Assembly (NCBI GenBank): GCA_013377075.1
Contig: JACABD010000001.1
Coordinates: forward strand, 92,211 to 156,210
DNA: 64,000 bases
Source: Geobacteraceae bacterium
GTDB lineage: Bacteria > Desulfobacterota > Desulfuromonadia > Geobacterales > DSM-12255
Reading direction: 5' to 3'
How positions within the stretch are numbered: position 1 is the first letter of the stretch; every line of letters begins with the position of its first letter. Made by a program: the position numbers and the translations under genes. Shown here piece after piece: positions 46,270 through 56,746 of the stretch. A model generated the notes under the pieces. That model saw only the letters and a list, made by a program, of their open reading frames with translations, ran no database searches and was not told the DNA's origin.

Positions 46270-46824
46270 TGAGTACTCCTTTGAGGTTTAGTGAGCTTGA
46301 TTTTCCATCTTTGGCCGATCATTTTCTACTGTACGTCAAATTATGATAATGCAACCTGTGTCACACCTTTAAATCTAAATCCCCTCCTTTGTTATTAATA
46401 TGTCAACTAAGAGTGCTAATTAAATGTATCCACTTACTGTGCCAACTTAAATATTGTTTAAGAATATCTGCCCGGTGGAAAACAAATGTCAGGAAGAGCC
46501 AGTGTTATAAGGGGTATAATCTGTCTGGCTCAATTTGTTCATAGTTTATGCATTATGTTCTTAGAATCGGCCTGTAGTGCGCGTATCTCATTGATAAGGC
46601 GGCACTATTCATTGATGAGTAGCGGATAGGCTTAAAATCGCTGTTTTGCGGCACCTGCATTGTTAACGCTATTTCGCATGGCGACAGAGGCAATCGCCGC
46701 CAGTTCACTTAATCTTGTTGGATGCACCGGTTTTCTGTGGTGCCATGCTTTTTATCCTGTATTGATTAACTTGATTAGTAGCCCTAATCGACTTTACCTT
46801 GCCACTGTGTGAGTCTCTGGATGG
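46270..46824. other. 555-base intergenic region
   Basis: This lies between the MCP gene end and the rhodanese start (both on the minus strand). AAGGAG stands just before the rhodanese ATG. I see no gene, riboswitch or clear terminator in the rest; it is AT-rich with several short AT repeats. A short minus-strand frame near 46760 (MAPQKTGASNKIK) is too small to call. Confidence 0.5.
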
Positions 46825-48846
46825 TTATACTTCTTGGTCCGAATCAGCCTGTGCAGCAGTCAGATTGAACATCCCCATCTCTTTCTGTAGAACGGCTGTC
46901 TGTAGGGATAGGCTGGCAACGGCAGTGTCAAGAAGAGAGGCCGCTTCAAGGTTTTTGTCATTGGAATGTTCTATGCCGGTGACAGCGCTGGTGATGTCGG
47001 CAGTCGAGGCAGTCTGCAGATCAGATGCCGACTTGATTTGGCCGATCATTCCGGTGATCTGTTCTGTAGACCGTGCAATCGAATTGCTGGTTTTTGCCTG
47101 CTCCTGGGTTGATGCCCTTACCTGTGCCGCAAGTGAGCGCATTTTTCCCACTGAAGACATGATGACCTCGCTGACTTTTGCCTGCTCTTTGGTTGCAGTG
47201 CCGATCTGCTGCACCATCTTGGAAACCTTTTCAACCGAGCTATTAATCAAGCCGCTCCCTGTTGTCTGCTCTGCTGCCGAACGGGCAATGGCGTTTATTT
47301 GATCGGTAGATTTCTTAACGCCGCTGACAATTTTCTGGAGAGCCTCTCCGGATTTTTGTGAAAGCAGGGCCCCTTCTTCAATATTATTTTCTGCCTCAGC
47401 AATTGCATTGACTGCACGTTTGGTCTCTATCTGAACGCCATCAATGAGCCCCGCAATTTCTCGGGTAGAGCTTTTGGTCCTCTCCGCAAGATCCTTGATT
47501 TCACCGGCCACCACGGCAAATCCCTTGCCGTGATCACCGGCCTGCGCCGCGATAATGGCTGCATTCAATGCCAAGAGGTTTGTCTGTTCGTTGACCTCAT
47601 TTATTACCCTTAGAATTGCGCCAATATCCTCGGCCTTGCTGGAAAGAGTTGTAATGACCTCTGCAGTGATTTGCGAAGACCGGCGGATTTCTTCCATGCC
47701 GGTGATCGCATTTGCGACGGAGTCCATGCCGAATTCAGCATCCTGCAGCACACTGCCGGAAATTGCTGCAGCCTCGCGGGAATTTATTTCGACTTCTTTT
47801 ATCGATGCATTAAGCTCATACACGGAAGATGCTGCTGAGTTGGACGCCTCCATCAGGGCGGTTGTGCCCTGACTGATCTGCTTGACTGCTGCTGCAATCT
47901 CGGTAATGGAAGAACTGACCTCCTCCACAACACCAAGCAGGTTATCCATTGAGAGCGCCACTTCCTCGACGCTGGATGCCATCTCGAGAATTGATGAAGA
48001 TGTTTCATCTGCAGATATTGAAAGAGTGTCAACACCTCTGGAGACATCAGCTGCTGTTTTGTTGATTGACAGTACACCCTGTGAGGTCATGCCGATACCG
48101 GCGGCCTGACTGCTGGTCGTTTCCATGACAGTTTTTGCTGCGGTAAAAATATTGCCGGAGACCAGAGCAAGGTCACTCGCCGAACTGTTTACCCTGTTCA
48201 CCATTAGCCGCAGGCTTTCAACCATTTTGTTGAGTGAAGAGCAGAGCTCGCCAATTTCGTCTTTGGATAGAACGTCAAGGGTCTCTGCAAGATTCCCTTC
48301 TGCCACTGATTTGGCAAATTCCAGACCTATATTTACCGGCTTCTTTATATAGATATTGAAAAGAGAAATTATGGCAAGCGTGACAGCTACGAGCATGCAG
48401 GCCTGAAAGAGTGGGATCATCAGTAGATTCTTCGTATTTATCTCATCCATGGTTCTGGTCGTATAAATAATTTCCACTGACCCTACGGGAGTGTTATTGA
48501 GAGAAATCTGTTCTTTGGCTATAAACTTCTTCTTCGCGCTCCGTTTAATTTCCTTTTCCTTGAGAACCTCTCCATTAGTCCCGATAAACCTCATGGACTC
48601 GATATCTTCATCCTTGAGGGACTCTTCAATGTAGGATCCAAGGAGGTCGAAATTGAAGTTCAAAATCGGCTCAGCGCTTATTCCGGCGGCTTGACGGACG
48701 TTTCGTTGCATTCTTTTGTGCAAGGAGTTAAGGAGGTCCGCACTGGAGGATTTTATGTAGAGAAACGTACCGATGCTCTGGCCCACGACAAGCAATAGAA
48801 TGAGAATGGATATGAACCGGGTTGCAAGTGAGCTGTTTTTCTTCAT
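46825..48846 (-). CDS. Methyl-accepting chemotaxis protein
   Basis: A 673-residue chemoreceptor. One membrane helix at about 10-30, a periplasmic sensor of roughly 110 residues, a second helix at about 143-165 and a HAMP domain (about 165-220; KKPVNIGLEFAKSVAEGNLAETL) lead to a long coiled-coil signalling region. The hairpin tip reads NEQTNLLALNAAIIAAQAGDHGKGFAVVAGEIKDLAERT, the conserved CheA/CheW contact. The ligand is unknown. It is flanked by rhodanese genes. Confidence 0.96.
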   Translation of the reverse strand: MKKNSSLATRFISILILLLVVGQSIGTFLYIKSSSADLLNSLHKRMQRNVRQAAGISAEPILNFNFDLLGSYIEESLKDEDIESMRFIGTNGEVLKEKEIKRSAKKKFIAKEQISLNNTPVGSVEIIYTTRTMDEINTKNLLMIPLFQACMLVAVTLAIISLFNIYIKKPVNIGLEFAKSVAEGNLAETLDVLSKDEIGELCSSLNKMVESLRLMVNRVNSSASDLALVSGNIFTAAKTVMETTSSQAAGIGMTSQGVLSINKTAADVSRGVDTLSISADETSSSILEMASSVEEVALSMDNLLGVVEEVSSSITEIAAAVKQISQGTTALMEASNSAASSVYELNASIKEVEINSREAAAISGSVLQDAEFGMDSVANAITGMEEIRRSSQITAEVITTLSSKAEDIGAILRVINEVNEQTNLLALNAAIIAAQAGDHGKGFAVVAGEIKDLAERTKSSTREIAGLIDGVQIETKRAVNAIAEAENNIEEGALLSQKSGEALQKIVSGVKKSTDQINAIARSAAEQTTGSGLINSSVEKVSKMVQQIGTATKEQAKVSEVIMSSVGKMRSLAAQVRASTQEQAKTSNSIARSTEQITGMIGQIKSASDLQTASTADITSAVTGIEHSNDKNLEAASLLDTAVASLSLQTAVLQKEMGMFNLTAAQADSDQEV

Positions 48847-48992
48847 CTGGTGGCCTTATTGGTTATATGATTTTCTGCTGCCCCACATTTGACGGTCCAT
48901 GAAGCAGCCGTTATGGAGGAGGGCCGAAAACCTGTCAGTTTCCGGCCACATCACCATGTATGATTGAACGTTCCACAGGCAAAGCCTGTCTG

Positions 48993-49775
48993 TTACTTGG
49001 CGCTGAGTACACCCTTCTCAAGGAACAGATAATTACTGTAACCTTTTGCTTCGAGGTAGTACTGAAGCCACTCAACCTGTTTACCGACCGCGTCGAGAAT
49101 AAGAAGCTGCTTGTTTTTGAATTCGCCCTTATTGATGAGATCGACCATCCGATCGGAAGGGATGTTTCGCAGTCCCTGGATTTGCGGTATGACGTCGCGT
49201 TGGATAGGTTCACGGATGTCAACTACTACGGCGTTTGGTTTTGCGGCTTTACTCTTGAAATCATCATAGCCAATTAACTTTTTGGCAAATGTGCTTTTAG
49301 GGATAAGTTTTTCTTTATCGGCAGGGGTTTTACCGAGGAGTGTGGTTTTGTCCGGATTGGCTTTTGCCCAGTCAAATATTCCGGCATCATAAACGGTGAC
49401 ACCTTTAAAACCTGATTTAGTTGCTAATTCAGCGGCTTCATAGCTTTTTTCGCAGGTATGACCGTTGCAGTAGAAAACCAGCGGTGATGGGGCCGATTTT
49501 TGCCTTGCTTTCTCCAGGTCGGTGGTAAATGTCTTCACCGCCATGGGGAGGTGGGCTGCCTTGTTTATATGGATTACGTCATATTCTATCTTTGAGCGGA
49601 CATCGATAATTGCCGCCTTGTCATACTGACTTTTCAGATCATTGGTGCTGATGAACTGCAGGCTTGGATACTTTTTGCGAAGGGGAAATCCTTCCTCTGC
49701 TGCCAAAAGAGGCGTCGACAGTAACAGTAGGCAGGTAAGAGCGAAAATGGTTCTCTGTAATGTTGCTTTCATCAT
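48993..49775 (-). CDS. Exported tandem rhodanese-domain protein
   Basis: A 260-residue protein with a signal peptide (ATLQRTIFALTCLLLLSTPLLA). The first rhodanese domain (about 35-130) has IIDVRSKIEYDVIHI and an active loop with YCNGHTCEKS. The second (about 165-255) has VVVDIREPIQRD but its loop, LILDAVGKQVEW, lacks the catalytic Cys, as in tandem rhodaneses where one domain is inactive. The start was set at the first of two ATG codons (49775) after AGGAG. It precedes the MCP on the same strand by about 150 bases. Confidence 0.87.
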   Translation of the reverse strand: MMKATLQRTIFALTCLLLLSTPLLAAEEGFPLRKKYPSLQFISTNDLKSQYDKAAIIDVRSKIEYDVIHINKAAHLPMAVKTFTTDLEKARQKSAPSPLVFYCNGHTCEKSYEAAELATKSGFKGVTVYDAGIFDWAKANPDKTTLLGKTPADKEKLIPKSTFAKKLIGYDDFKSKAAKPNAVVVDIREPIQRDVIPQIQGLRNIPSDRMVDLINKGEFKNKQLLILDAVGKQVEWLQYYLEAKGYSNYLFLEKGVLSAK

Positions 49776-50350
49776 GTTTTTTCTCCTTTGATAAATGACG
49801 GTTGTAAATTTTACAGCTTTTTCCATTCTGAAGTGGTGTGTGACAACACCATAAACACGGAGGTCTCTTCGACCCTGAAATCCTTTATACGTAAGATAGA
49901 ATCTACTTTGATTACAATTAAGAGATATCTAATAGTGGCAAGGATATAGGCAACAATGGCACGTACGCATGAGCCTGATGGCAGACAATGAAGATGACCT
50001 TGATTCGGAGTCGGTCTTTAAAGCACTTAAGTCTGGAAGTCGCAGTGTTGCTGATGGTTAGTTTCATTGATTAATTGCAAGGATTATAATGAGAAGATGC
50101 TCTGATGGCAAACAAAATTATCTATTAATGGTTAATATGTAAACTTTGCAACTTTATTGCATGTGGTTTGCAGCTTGTTAGTTTCGGAGTAGTGTAAGCG
50201 CAACTTATCTAGCGGTGGGTAAAGGGAAATATGAGCAGATTCTTCATGAAGTGATGGTGCCCTGGTCCTGAAGCAATTCAGTAGTAACCCTTTAAAAAAC
50301 CGGTAAGATGTAGTAGGCTTTGGTGTTATTAATTTGTCAGGAGTAATTCA
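49776..50350. other. 575-base intergenic region
   Basis: This separates the divergent rhodanese and malQ genes and should hold both promoters. GTCAGGAG stands before malQ. I see no RNA element or clear terminator. A 30-codon acidic frame at 49969-50061 lacks a ribosome-binding site. Confidence 0.5.
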
Positions 50351-51841
50351 ATGTCCAATGAGCGCAGAAGCGGTATACTTCTTCATCCTACATCTCTACC
50401 GGGGAACCGTGGAATCGGCACTCTTGGCGCTGAAGCCCTCTTGTTTGCCGATTTTCTTGCGGCTGCCGGTCAGACCCTCTGGCAGGTTCTTCCGCTGGCT
50501 CCCCCAGGGTGCGGCAACTCCCCATACTCGGCTTTTTCGGCCTTTGCCGGTAATCCTCTTCTGATCGATCTGGACATTCTTGCAGATGAAGGTGATCTTG
50601 ACCCTTTGGAGCTGCCTGCTTTTGCAAGTTCCGAGCGGATCGACTTCACTGCGGTTGAGAAAGTCAAACTTCCGCTGCTGCGAAAAGCTGCCGAGAGGTT
50701 TTTCTCTTTGCCCGAGAATGAGCGTCTCCATGACTTCTGGAGGTTTTGCGACTCTACTTTCTGGCTGCATGACTACGCACTTTTCGGGGCGCTTAAAGCT
50801 CATTTTGATGGCAAACCCTGGAACAAGTGGCCGGAAAAACTCCGCAAGCGCGATTTGGCAGAGTGCGGATGTTTCTCGGCGCTACTCGGTTCCGAAATAG
50901 GATTTCAGAAGTATATGCAGTGGCAGTTCTCAAGGCAGTGGCAGCGGGTGAAGAGCTATGCCAACGGGCGTGGTATCCTCCTAATCGGTGATGCGCCGAT
51001 CTTTGTTGCCCATGATTCTGCTGATGTCTGGTGTAATCAGCATATCTTTAATCTTGATGATAACGGCATTCCAATCAATGTTGCCGGTGTTCCGCCGGAC
51101 TACTTCAGCAGGACCGGTCAGAGGTGGGGCAATCCGCTCTACAGGTGGGACGTGCTGGCAGCTGACGGCTATGGCTGGTGGATTGCGCGGCTCAAGAACG
51201 ATTTTGCCATTTACGATATCCTCAGAATCGACCATTTCCGAGGCTTTGAGTCCCACTGGGAGATTCCGGCCAGGGAGAAGACTGCAATTAACGGTAGTTG
51301 GGTCAAGGGGCCTGGTTATGAACTATTTGAAGCGCTAAAGGGGGCAATGGGTGAGCTGCCGTTGATAGCCGAAGACCTCGGGGTCATAACCCCTGAAGTT
51401 GAGCAGTTGCGCGACAGATGCGGCTTTCCAGGGATGAGGATCCTCCAGTTTGCCTTTGACAGCGGCGCGGACAATGCCTATCTCCCCCATAATCATAGCT
51501 ATAATTCGATCGTTTACACCGGTACACATGACAATGACACTACAAAAGGGTGGTTCGACTCCCTTGATAACGGGCAGCGCCAGCATATTTGTGAATACCT
51601 GAACTCTGCTGAAGAGGGTGTCGTTGATAGCCTTGTTCGTGCGGCTATTGCATCTGTGGCAAGATTTGCAATAATTCCAATGCAGGATATACTGAAACTT
51701 CCGGCATCGGGAAGGATGAATATCCCTGGCGTTGCGGATAATAACTGGGGGTGGAGGCTTCTGCCTGGGTACGGGGACGAAGCTGATCATTCAAGGCTGA
51801 AAGAGCTTTCCATTTTATACAACCGATTTAGTCAACAATAG
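50351..51841 (+). CDS. malQ: 4-alpha-glucanotransferase (amylomaltase)
   Basis: A 496-residue GH77 enzyme that moves alpha-1,4-glucan segments, used in glycogen and maltodextrin metabolism. HPTSLPGNRGIGTLG, QVLPLAPPGCGNSPYSAFSAFAGNP, LIGDAPIFVAHDSADVW and the catalytic region RIDHFRGFESHWEIP and VYTGTHDND are conserved. Length is typical of the bacterial form. No other glycogen genes are adjacent. Confidence 0.97.
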   Translation: MSNERRSGILLHPTSLPGNRGIGTLGAEALLFADFLAAAGQTLWQVLPLAPPGCGNSPYSAFSAFAGNPLLIDLDILADEGDLDPLELPAFASSERIDFTAVEKVKLPLLRKAAERFFSLPENERLHDFWRFCDSTFWLHDYALFGALKAHFDGKPWNKWPEKLRKRDLAECGCFSALLGSEIGFQKYMQWQFSRQWQRVKSYANGRGILLIGDAPIFVAHDSADVWCNQHIFNLDDNGIPINVAGVPPDYFSRTGQRWGNPLYRWDVLAADGYGWWIARLKNDFAIYDILRIDHFRGFESHWEIPAREKTAINGSWVKGPGYELFEALKGAMGELPLIAEDLGVITPEVEQLRDRCGFPGMRILQFAFDSGADNAYLPHNHSYNSIVYTGTHDNDTTKGWFDSLDNGQRQHICEYLNSAEEGVVDSLVRAAIASVARFAIIPMQDILKLPASGRMNIPGVADNNWGWRLLPGYGDEADHSRLKELSILYNRFSQQ

Positions 51842-51907
51842 CTGTTGAAACATTGACATCAATTTGCTAGGGTTTTCAAAATTCAAGACTGAAAGGACAC
51901 AAAAATC

Positions 51908-53191
51908 ATGACAGATACAAAACTTAAGTTTGACACACTCGCGCTTCACGCCGGACAGGTAGCGGATTCACAGACACTTTCAAGAGCAGTCCCGATCTAC
52001 CAGACATCATCTTACGTCTTCAAAAGTTCGGAGCATGCGGCAAATCTCTTTGCCTTGAAGGAGCCCGGCAACATCTACACACGGCTTATGAATCCGACAA
52101 CCGATGTACTGGAGAAGCGGATTACCGAGCTTGATGGCGGCATTGCCGCCCTTGCCGTAGCTTCCGGGCAGGCTGCTATCACCTTTGCCGTACTCAACAT
52201 TGCCAAGGCAGGGCAGAATATTGTCTCGACAACATCGCTCTACGGCGGAACCTACAACCTTTTCCACTACACACTGCCACGTATGGGGATCGAGGTGAGG
52301 TTTGTTGACTCATCAAATGCCGAGAACGTTCGCGCTGCCATTGATGAAAATACCCGTCTTGTCTACACCGAATCGGTCGGTAATCCGAAGAACAATGTGG
52401 ATGATTTCCACGCCATAGCCGACATCGCCCATGCTGCCGGAATTCCCCTTATAGTTGACAATACCGTCACCACTCCGTACCTCTTCAAACCACTTGAACA
52501 TGGGGCAGACATTGTCGTTTACTCCCTGACAAAATTCATGAGTGGTCACGGAACCAGCATCGGCGGCGCCGTGGTCTCCGGAGGCAGCTTCCCCTGGAAC
52601 AACGGCAAATTTCCTGAACTGTCCGAGCCGGATCCATCCTACCACGGGCTCAATTACTTTGAGGCTCTCGGCAATCTCTCCTACATCATCAGAATGAGAA
52701 TTTCGCTGCTGCGCGATATCGGAGCCTGCATCTCGCCGTTCAACGCCTTCCAGATCATTCAGGGGATCGAGACCCTCCATCTGCGTATGCCTCGCCATGT
52801 GGAAAATGCCCGAAAGGTTGCCCAGTGGCTGCAGGATTCGCCTCTGGTTAGCTGGGTTAACTACCCTGGACTTACGGGGCATCCTGACCATGAGCGTGCA
52901 AAAAAGTACCTGCCAAAAGGTGAAGGGGCGATTATCGGTTTCGGCATCAAGGGTGGGGTAGCGGCCGGCAAGAAATTCATCGATTCGGTCAAGCTCCTTT
53001 CGCACCTTGCAAATATTGGTGATGCCAAGTCCCTTGTCATTCATCCCGCATCGACAACCCACCAGCAGCTTAGCGAGGCAGAGCAGATCTCTGCCGGTGT
53101 TTCACCGGATTTTATCAGGCTGTCGGTTGGACTTGAGGATATTGATGATATAATTGGAGATATTAATCAGGCGCTCAAGGCGGCTCAATAA
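51908..53191 (+). CDS. metY: O-acetylhomoserine sulfhydrylase (Cys/Met metabolism PLP enzyme)
   Basis: A 427-residue member of the cystathionine-gamma-synthase family, closest by eye to O-acetylhomoserine/O-acetylserine sulfhydrylase. It makes homocysteine from O-acetylhomoserine and sulfide with PLP. The start [30 protein letters not shown] and the PLP lysine Lys209 in [11 protein letters not shown] fit. It could supply the homocysteine that ahcY also produces. A TTGACA lies 55 bases upstream with a poor -10. Confidence 0.93.
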   Translation: MTDTKLKFDTLALHAGQVADSQTLSRAVPIYQTSSYVFKSSEHAANLFALKEPGNIYTRLMNPTTDVLEKRITELDGGIAALAVASGQAAITFAVLNIAKAGQNIVSTTSLYGGTYNLFHYTLPRMGIEVRFVDSSNAENVRAAIDENTRLVYTESVGNPKNNVDDFHAIADIAHAAGIPLIVDNTVTTPYLFKPLEHGADIVVYSLTKFMSGHGTSIGGAVVSGGSFPWNNGKFPELSEPDPSYHGLNYFEALGNLSYIIRMRISLLRDIGACISPFNAFQIIQGIETLHLRMPRHVENARKVAQWLQDSPLVSWVNYPGLTGHPDHERAKKYLPKGEGAIIGFGIKGGVAAGKKFIDSVKLLSHLANIGDAKSLVIHPASTTHQQLSEAEQISAGVSPDFIRLSVGLEDIDDIIGDINQALKAAQ

Positions 53192-53208
53192 ATTCAAGGA
53201 GAGTAATA

Positions 53209-53892
53209 ATGATTCAACTGAAGAGACTGGCAACATTATCCGCAATTGCATTAATCATGGGTTCATCAGCAGCATTTGCGCTTGATGCTCCAAAGACAGA
53301 CGATGAGAAAACTTTGTATACAATCGGTCTTATTGTGGCAAAACAGCTAAGCGTATTCAGTCTTTCGGCAGATGAGTTTGAGCGTGTAAAGCAGGGGATG
53401 ACTGATGGTGTCACTGCTGCGAAACCGGCTGTTGAAATTGCTGAATTCAACAACAAGGTCCAGGAATTTGCCAAGGCCCGCAGAAAGGCGCAGGGTGATA
53501 AGCAGGCTGCTGCCGGTAAAGAGTTCATTGATATGTCAGCAAAAGAGAAAGGCGCTGTGAAAACCGATTCAGGTCTTGTCTATCTGTCGCTTAAGGATGG
53601 GGTCGGTGATAGCCCTACGGCAACCGATACAGTAAAGGTTCACTACAAAGGTACGCTCCCTGACGGCAGGGAGTTTGACAGTTCGTATAAGCGCAACAAA
53701 CCGATTGATTTCAAGCTTGACGGCGTAATCAAATGCTGGACAGAGGGTGTGCAGAAGATGAAACCCGGCGGAAAGGCCAAGCTTGTCTGTCCTGCTTCCC
53801 TTGCCTATGGCGATACTGGCGCAGGTGAAATGATTCTTCCCGGAGCAACTCTTGCCTTTGAGGTCGAACTGCTTGAGGTTGTTAAAAAGTAG
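53209..53892 (+). CDS. FKBP-type peptidyl-prolyl isomerase, periplasmic (Mip/FkpA-like)
   Basis: A 227-residue protein with a signal peptide (LATLSAIALIMGSSAAFA), an N-terminal dimerisation region (about 25-110) and a C-terminal FKBP domain (about 120-227; VKVHYKGTLPDGREFDSSYKR, GWTEGVQKMKPGGKAKL-like CWTEGVQKMKPGGKAKLVCP, LAYGD). This is the arrangement of FkpA and Mip proline isomerases that help fold envelope proteins. The Trp of the active pocket is in CWTEG. Confidence 0.94.
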   Translation: MIQLKRLATLSAIALIMGSSAAFALDAPKTDDEKTLYTIGLIVAKQLSVFSLSADEFERVKQGMTDGVTAAKPAVEIAEFNNKVQEFAKARRKAQGDKQAAAGKEFIDMSAKEKGAVKTDSGLVYLSLKDGVGDSPTATDTVKVHYKGTLPDGREFDSSYKRNKPIDFKLDGVIKCWTEGVQKMKPGGKAKLVCPASLAYGDTGAGEMILPGATLAFEVELLEVVKK

Positions 53893-53903
53893 ACACTCAT
53901 AAA

Positions 53904-55352
53904 ATGCCATTGCTCCCCATCGAAAACGCAGATACCAGCCGTGCCCCGATCTTATTAAGATCTGGGTACGGCTGGGCTGCAAATCCGGTTACAATCTACC
54001 TGCTTGTCCTGGTAACAGTCTTTACTCTTGATGCCCTGGAAACCTGGACTACTCCGGCATTCTTTCCATTTCTTCTGCACTTCCCCCATAAATACTATGA
54101 TCCTGTACTGACTACGCTTTTTGTCGCTCCGGTCCTCTGGTGGTTGGTGTTCAGGCCGCTTTATCGAGACCTCGTTGACGCAACTGTGCGCAATGAAGCA
54201 GTAAAATCTCAAGTGGTGGATGCGATTGTCACAATCGATATGCAGGGGGTAATCATATCATTCAACCCTGCCGCCGAGAGGATTTTCGGTTACTTTCCTG
54301 AAGAGATCAGCGGTAAAAAAGCAGCCGTGCTTTTCTGCGATTCATCACTTGACGCCGCAAACCTTGGGGTTCTTGCTGATGCGAAAGAGGTCTCGATCCC
54401 GTTGATCCATGAAGTCACCTGTCACCGGAAAGACGGACATGTCTTGCGCCTTGAGATTTCGGTCAGCCGCCTGCTGGTTGCCGGTATGCCACAATTCCTG
54501 GTTATTATGCGGGACATTACCAAGCGGCTAAGAATGGAGCGTGAAGCACGTGAGATCCAGGCAAGACTTATCCAGACCAACAAGATGGTCTCTCTAGGGC
54601 TAATGGTTTCCGGGGTGGCCCATGAAGTGAATAATCCCAACAACTACATCCTTTCAAATGCCCAGTTAATGGAACGCTCCTGTGGTGATATTATAAAAGT
54701 ATTGCGCGAGTATCAGAAGGAAAACGGTGAGTTCTTGATTGGAGGGCTTCCTTTTAATGAAATGGAGCAGCATTTTCCCGAAATGATATCCGGGATTATC
54801 GACGGGACTCAGCGCATCAACGGCATAATTAACGAACTGAAAACTTTTGCCCGCCAGGGCTCAGAGGATAACTTTGAGGAGATGAACCTTAATCTGGCGG
54901 TGAAGGCGGCGTTGATGATTATCAGGAATCAGGTGAGCAAATATACGAATAATTTTACCGTGCACCTCGACGATAACCTGCCAAAGATAATCGGCAACAG
55001 CCAGCAGATCGGTCAGGTGGTCATTAACCTGCTCATGAATGCCTGTCAGGCTGTTCCCGATGAAACGTCAGCCATCAGCCTATTGACCTGGTTTGATGAT
55101 GCCTCTGCGGAGGTTGTCATTACAATAGCTGATGAAGGAGGCGGTATCCCTGTAGAGTTGACCAAGCGGGTTCTGGAACCGTTTTTTTCCACAAAAACCG
55201 GCAGCGGCGGTACTGGCCTGGGTCTGTCTATTTCAAACACAATTATCAAAGGACATTCGGGCCGCCTGATTTTTCATTCAGCGCCGGGTACGGGTACGAT
55301 CTTTGAGGCAAGATTGCCGGTTGTAAAACAATCAGGAGAGGATACGCAGTGA
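53904..55352 (+). CDS. PAS-domain sensor histidine kinase
   Basis: A 482-residue kinase. Two hydrophobic segments near the N-terminus (about 25-90) anchor it in the membrane. A PAS domain (about 100-215; VDAIVTIDMQGVIISFNPAAERIFGY) follows, then the H-box SGVAHEVNNPNNYI with His240 and the ATP-binding region with NLLMNACQAVPD, GGGIPVE and GTGLGLSIS. It overlaps the response regulator by 4 bases, indicating a two-component pair. The signal is unknown. Confidence 0.93.
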   Translation: MPLLPIENADTSRAPILLRSGYGWAANPVTIYLLVLVTVFTLDALETWTTPAFFPFLLHFPHKYYDPVLTTLFVAPVLWWLVFRPLYRDLVDATVRNEAVKSQVVDAIVTIDMQGVIISFNPAAERIFGYFPEEISGKKAAVLFCDSSLDAANLGVLADAKEVSIPLIHEVTCHRKDGHVLRLEISVSRLLVAGMPQFLVIMRDITKRLRMEREAREIQARLIQTNKMVSLGLMVSGVAHEVNNPNNYILSNAQLMERSCGDIIKVLREYQKENGEFLIGGLPFNEMEQHFPEMISGIIDGTQRINGIINELKTFARQGSEDNFEEMNLNLAVKAALMIIRNQVSKYTNNFTVHLDDNLPKIIGNSQQIGQVVINLLMNACQAVPDETSAISLLTWFDDASAEVVITIADEGGGIPVELTKRVLEPFFSTKTGSGGTGLGLSISNTIIKGHSGRLIFHSAPGTGTIFEARLPVVKQSGEDTQ

Positions 55353-56746
55353 CCTATACAAAGCTGGTAGTTATTGTCGACGACGAAGAATTGACCCTTA
55401 AATCCTCAAAACGGTGTCTTCAGGGAAATGGTATAACCAATCTGGCGCTCATTTCAGATTCCCTTGCAGTACTCCCTTTTCTGGAGTCAAATCCGGTCTC
55501 TGTTCTGGTCCTTGATTTGAATATGCCTAAACTGTCAGGTCTTGAACTGCTGCCGCGCATTATCGAGAAGTATCCGTACATCCCGGTCATCTTCATGACT
55601 GCCAGTGATGAGATATCGAACGTAATCGAGTGCATGAAGGCCGGTGCATTTGATTATCTTGTTAAGCCGGTCGAGTCTAGTCGTTTTGTCGCAACAGTCA
55701 AAAAGGCGCTTGAACTCTGTGATATGTCGCACGAACTTTCATTACTCAAGCAGCAGCTGCTCTCCGGTAGCCTGGAAAATCCGTCAGCCTTCTCGGCCAT
55801 CATTTTCAGGAACAGGAGGATGAAGGCTCTTCTCCAGTATATAGAGGTTGTTGCACCGACTCGTCAGCCTATCATGATCTCAGGAGAGACCGGCACCGGT
55901 AAAGAGTTGATTGCCAGGGCGATTCACGATGTGAGCGGTTGCCGGGGTGAGTTTGTGGCAGTCAATGTCGCCGGTCTTGATGATAACATGTTCTCAGATA
56001 CTCTTTTCGGGCACAAAAAAGGGGCGTTCACCGGTGCAGAGCTGGCCCGTGAAGGGCTCATTGCAAAGGCTGCCGGCGGCACACTTTTTCTGGATGAGAT
56101 AGGTGACCTTTCCGAAACTTCACAGATAAAACTGCTGCGGCTCATGCAGGAGAAGGAGTACTATCAGGTAGGTTCGGATATTGTAAAAAAGAGTGATGCC
56201 CGGATCCTGCTTGCCAGCAACAAGGACCTGCCCGAACAGATAAAACAGGGTAAATTTCGAAATGATCTTTATTACCGGCTTAGAGCACATCAGGTAAATA
56301 TTCCTCCTTTACGGGATAGAATCGATGATCTGCCAATTCTTTTCGAGCATTTTCTTGAATGTGCTGTCAAAACATTCTCCAAACCAAAGCCGACTGTTTC
56401 TTTGCAGCAGATGACGGCATTTAGTCACTATGATTTCCCCGGCAATATCAGAGAGCTTGAGGCAATTGTATTTGATGCTGTTGCCAGGCATCAGACAGGT
56501 GATATAACCATCGATATTCCTGGTCAGTGGCAATCAGGCGAGCCCTCGGATCAGGGTGTCGTAGTTGATCCCGGGAATCCTTTCGTCAAGATTTTCGGGA
56601 AGTTTCCAACCCTGGAGCAGGTGGAAGGGTATATGATTGAAGAAGCTATGAAAGTCACTGCCGGGAACCAGGGTATGGCAGCACATATGCTCGGAATCAG
56701 CCGACAGACTCTGAATAAAAGGGTCGGCGAAAAAGTTAAAGCCTGA
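55349..56746 (+). CDS. NtrC-type sigma-54-dependent response regulator
   Basis: A 465-residue regulator. The receiver (1-120) has Asp11-Asp12, phospho-acceptor Asp56 (VLDLNMPK) and Lys106 (YLVKPVE). The AAA+ domain (about 155-380) shows SGETGTGKELIARAIHD and the sigma-54 contact loop GAFTGA, then GGTLFLDEIGDLS. A Fis-type helix-turn-helix ends the protein (MAAHMLGISRQTLNKRV). It starts at GTG. Targets may include the adjacent envelope or exopolysaccharide genes, but no operator was identified. Its 3' end overlaps a convergent gene by 11 bases. Confidence 0.95.
   Translation: MTYTKLVVIVDDEELTLKSSKRCLQGNGITNLALISDSLAVLPFLESNPVSVLVLDLNMPKLSGLELLPRIIEKYPYIPVIFMTASDEISNVIECMKAGAFDYLVKPVESSRFVATVKKALELCDMSHELSLLKQQLLSGSLENPSAFSAIIFRNRRMKALLQYIEVVAPTRQPIMISGETGTGKELIARAIHDVSGCRGEFVAVNVAGLDDNMFSDTLFGHKKGAFTGAELAREGLIAKAAGGTLFLDEIGDLSETSQIKLLRLMQEKEYYQVGSDIVKKSDARILLASNKDLPEQIKQGKFRNDLYYRLRAHQVNIPPLRDRIDDLPILFEHFLECAVKTFSKPKPTVSLQQMTAFSHYDFPGNIRELEAIVFDAVARHQTGDITIDIPGQWQSGEPSDQGVVVDPGNPFVKIFGKFPTLEQVEGYMIEEAMKVTAGNQGMAAHMLGISRQTLNKRVGEKVKA

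Noticed and set aside
46270-46824. Possible c-di-GMP (GEMM) riboswitch, common in Geobacter
   Set aside because: No GGCAAACC or GGACGCAAAGCC-like core was found here or in the other long intergenic regions.
48975-48989. ACAGGC-AAA-GCCTGT hairpin just after the tandem rhodanese gene
   Set aside because: The stem is short and no T tract follows on the minus strand, so I did not call a terminator.
49969-50061. 30-codon acidic frame in the malQ upstream region
   Set aside because: It has no ribosome-binding site and no recognisable features.
52313-53062. 249-residue minus-strand frame within metY
   Set aside because: It is a shadow frame of the PLP enzyme gene.
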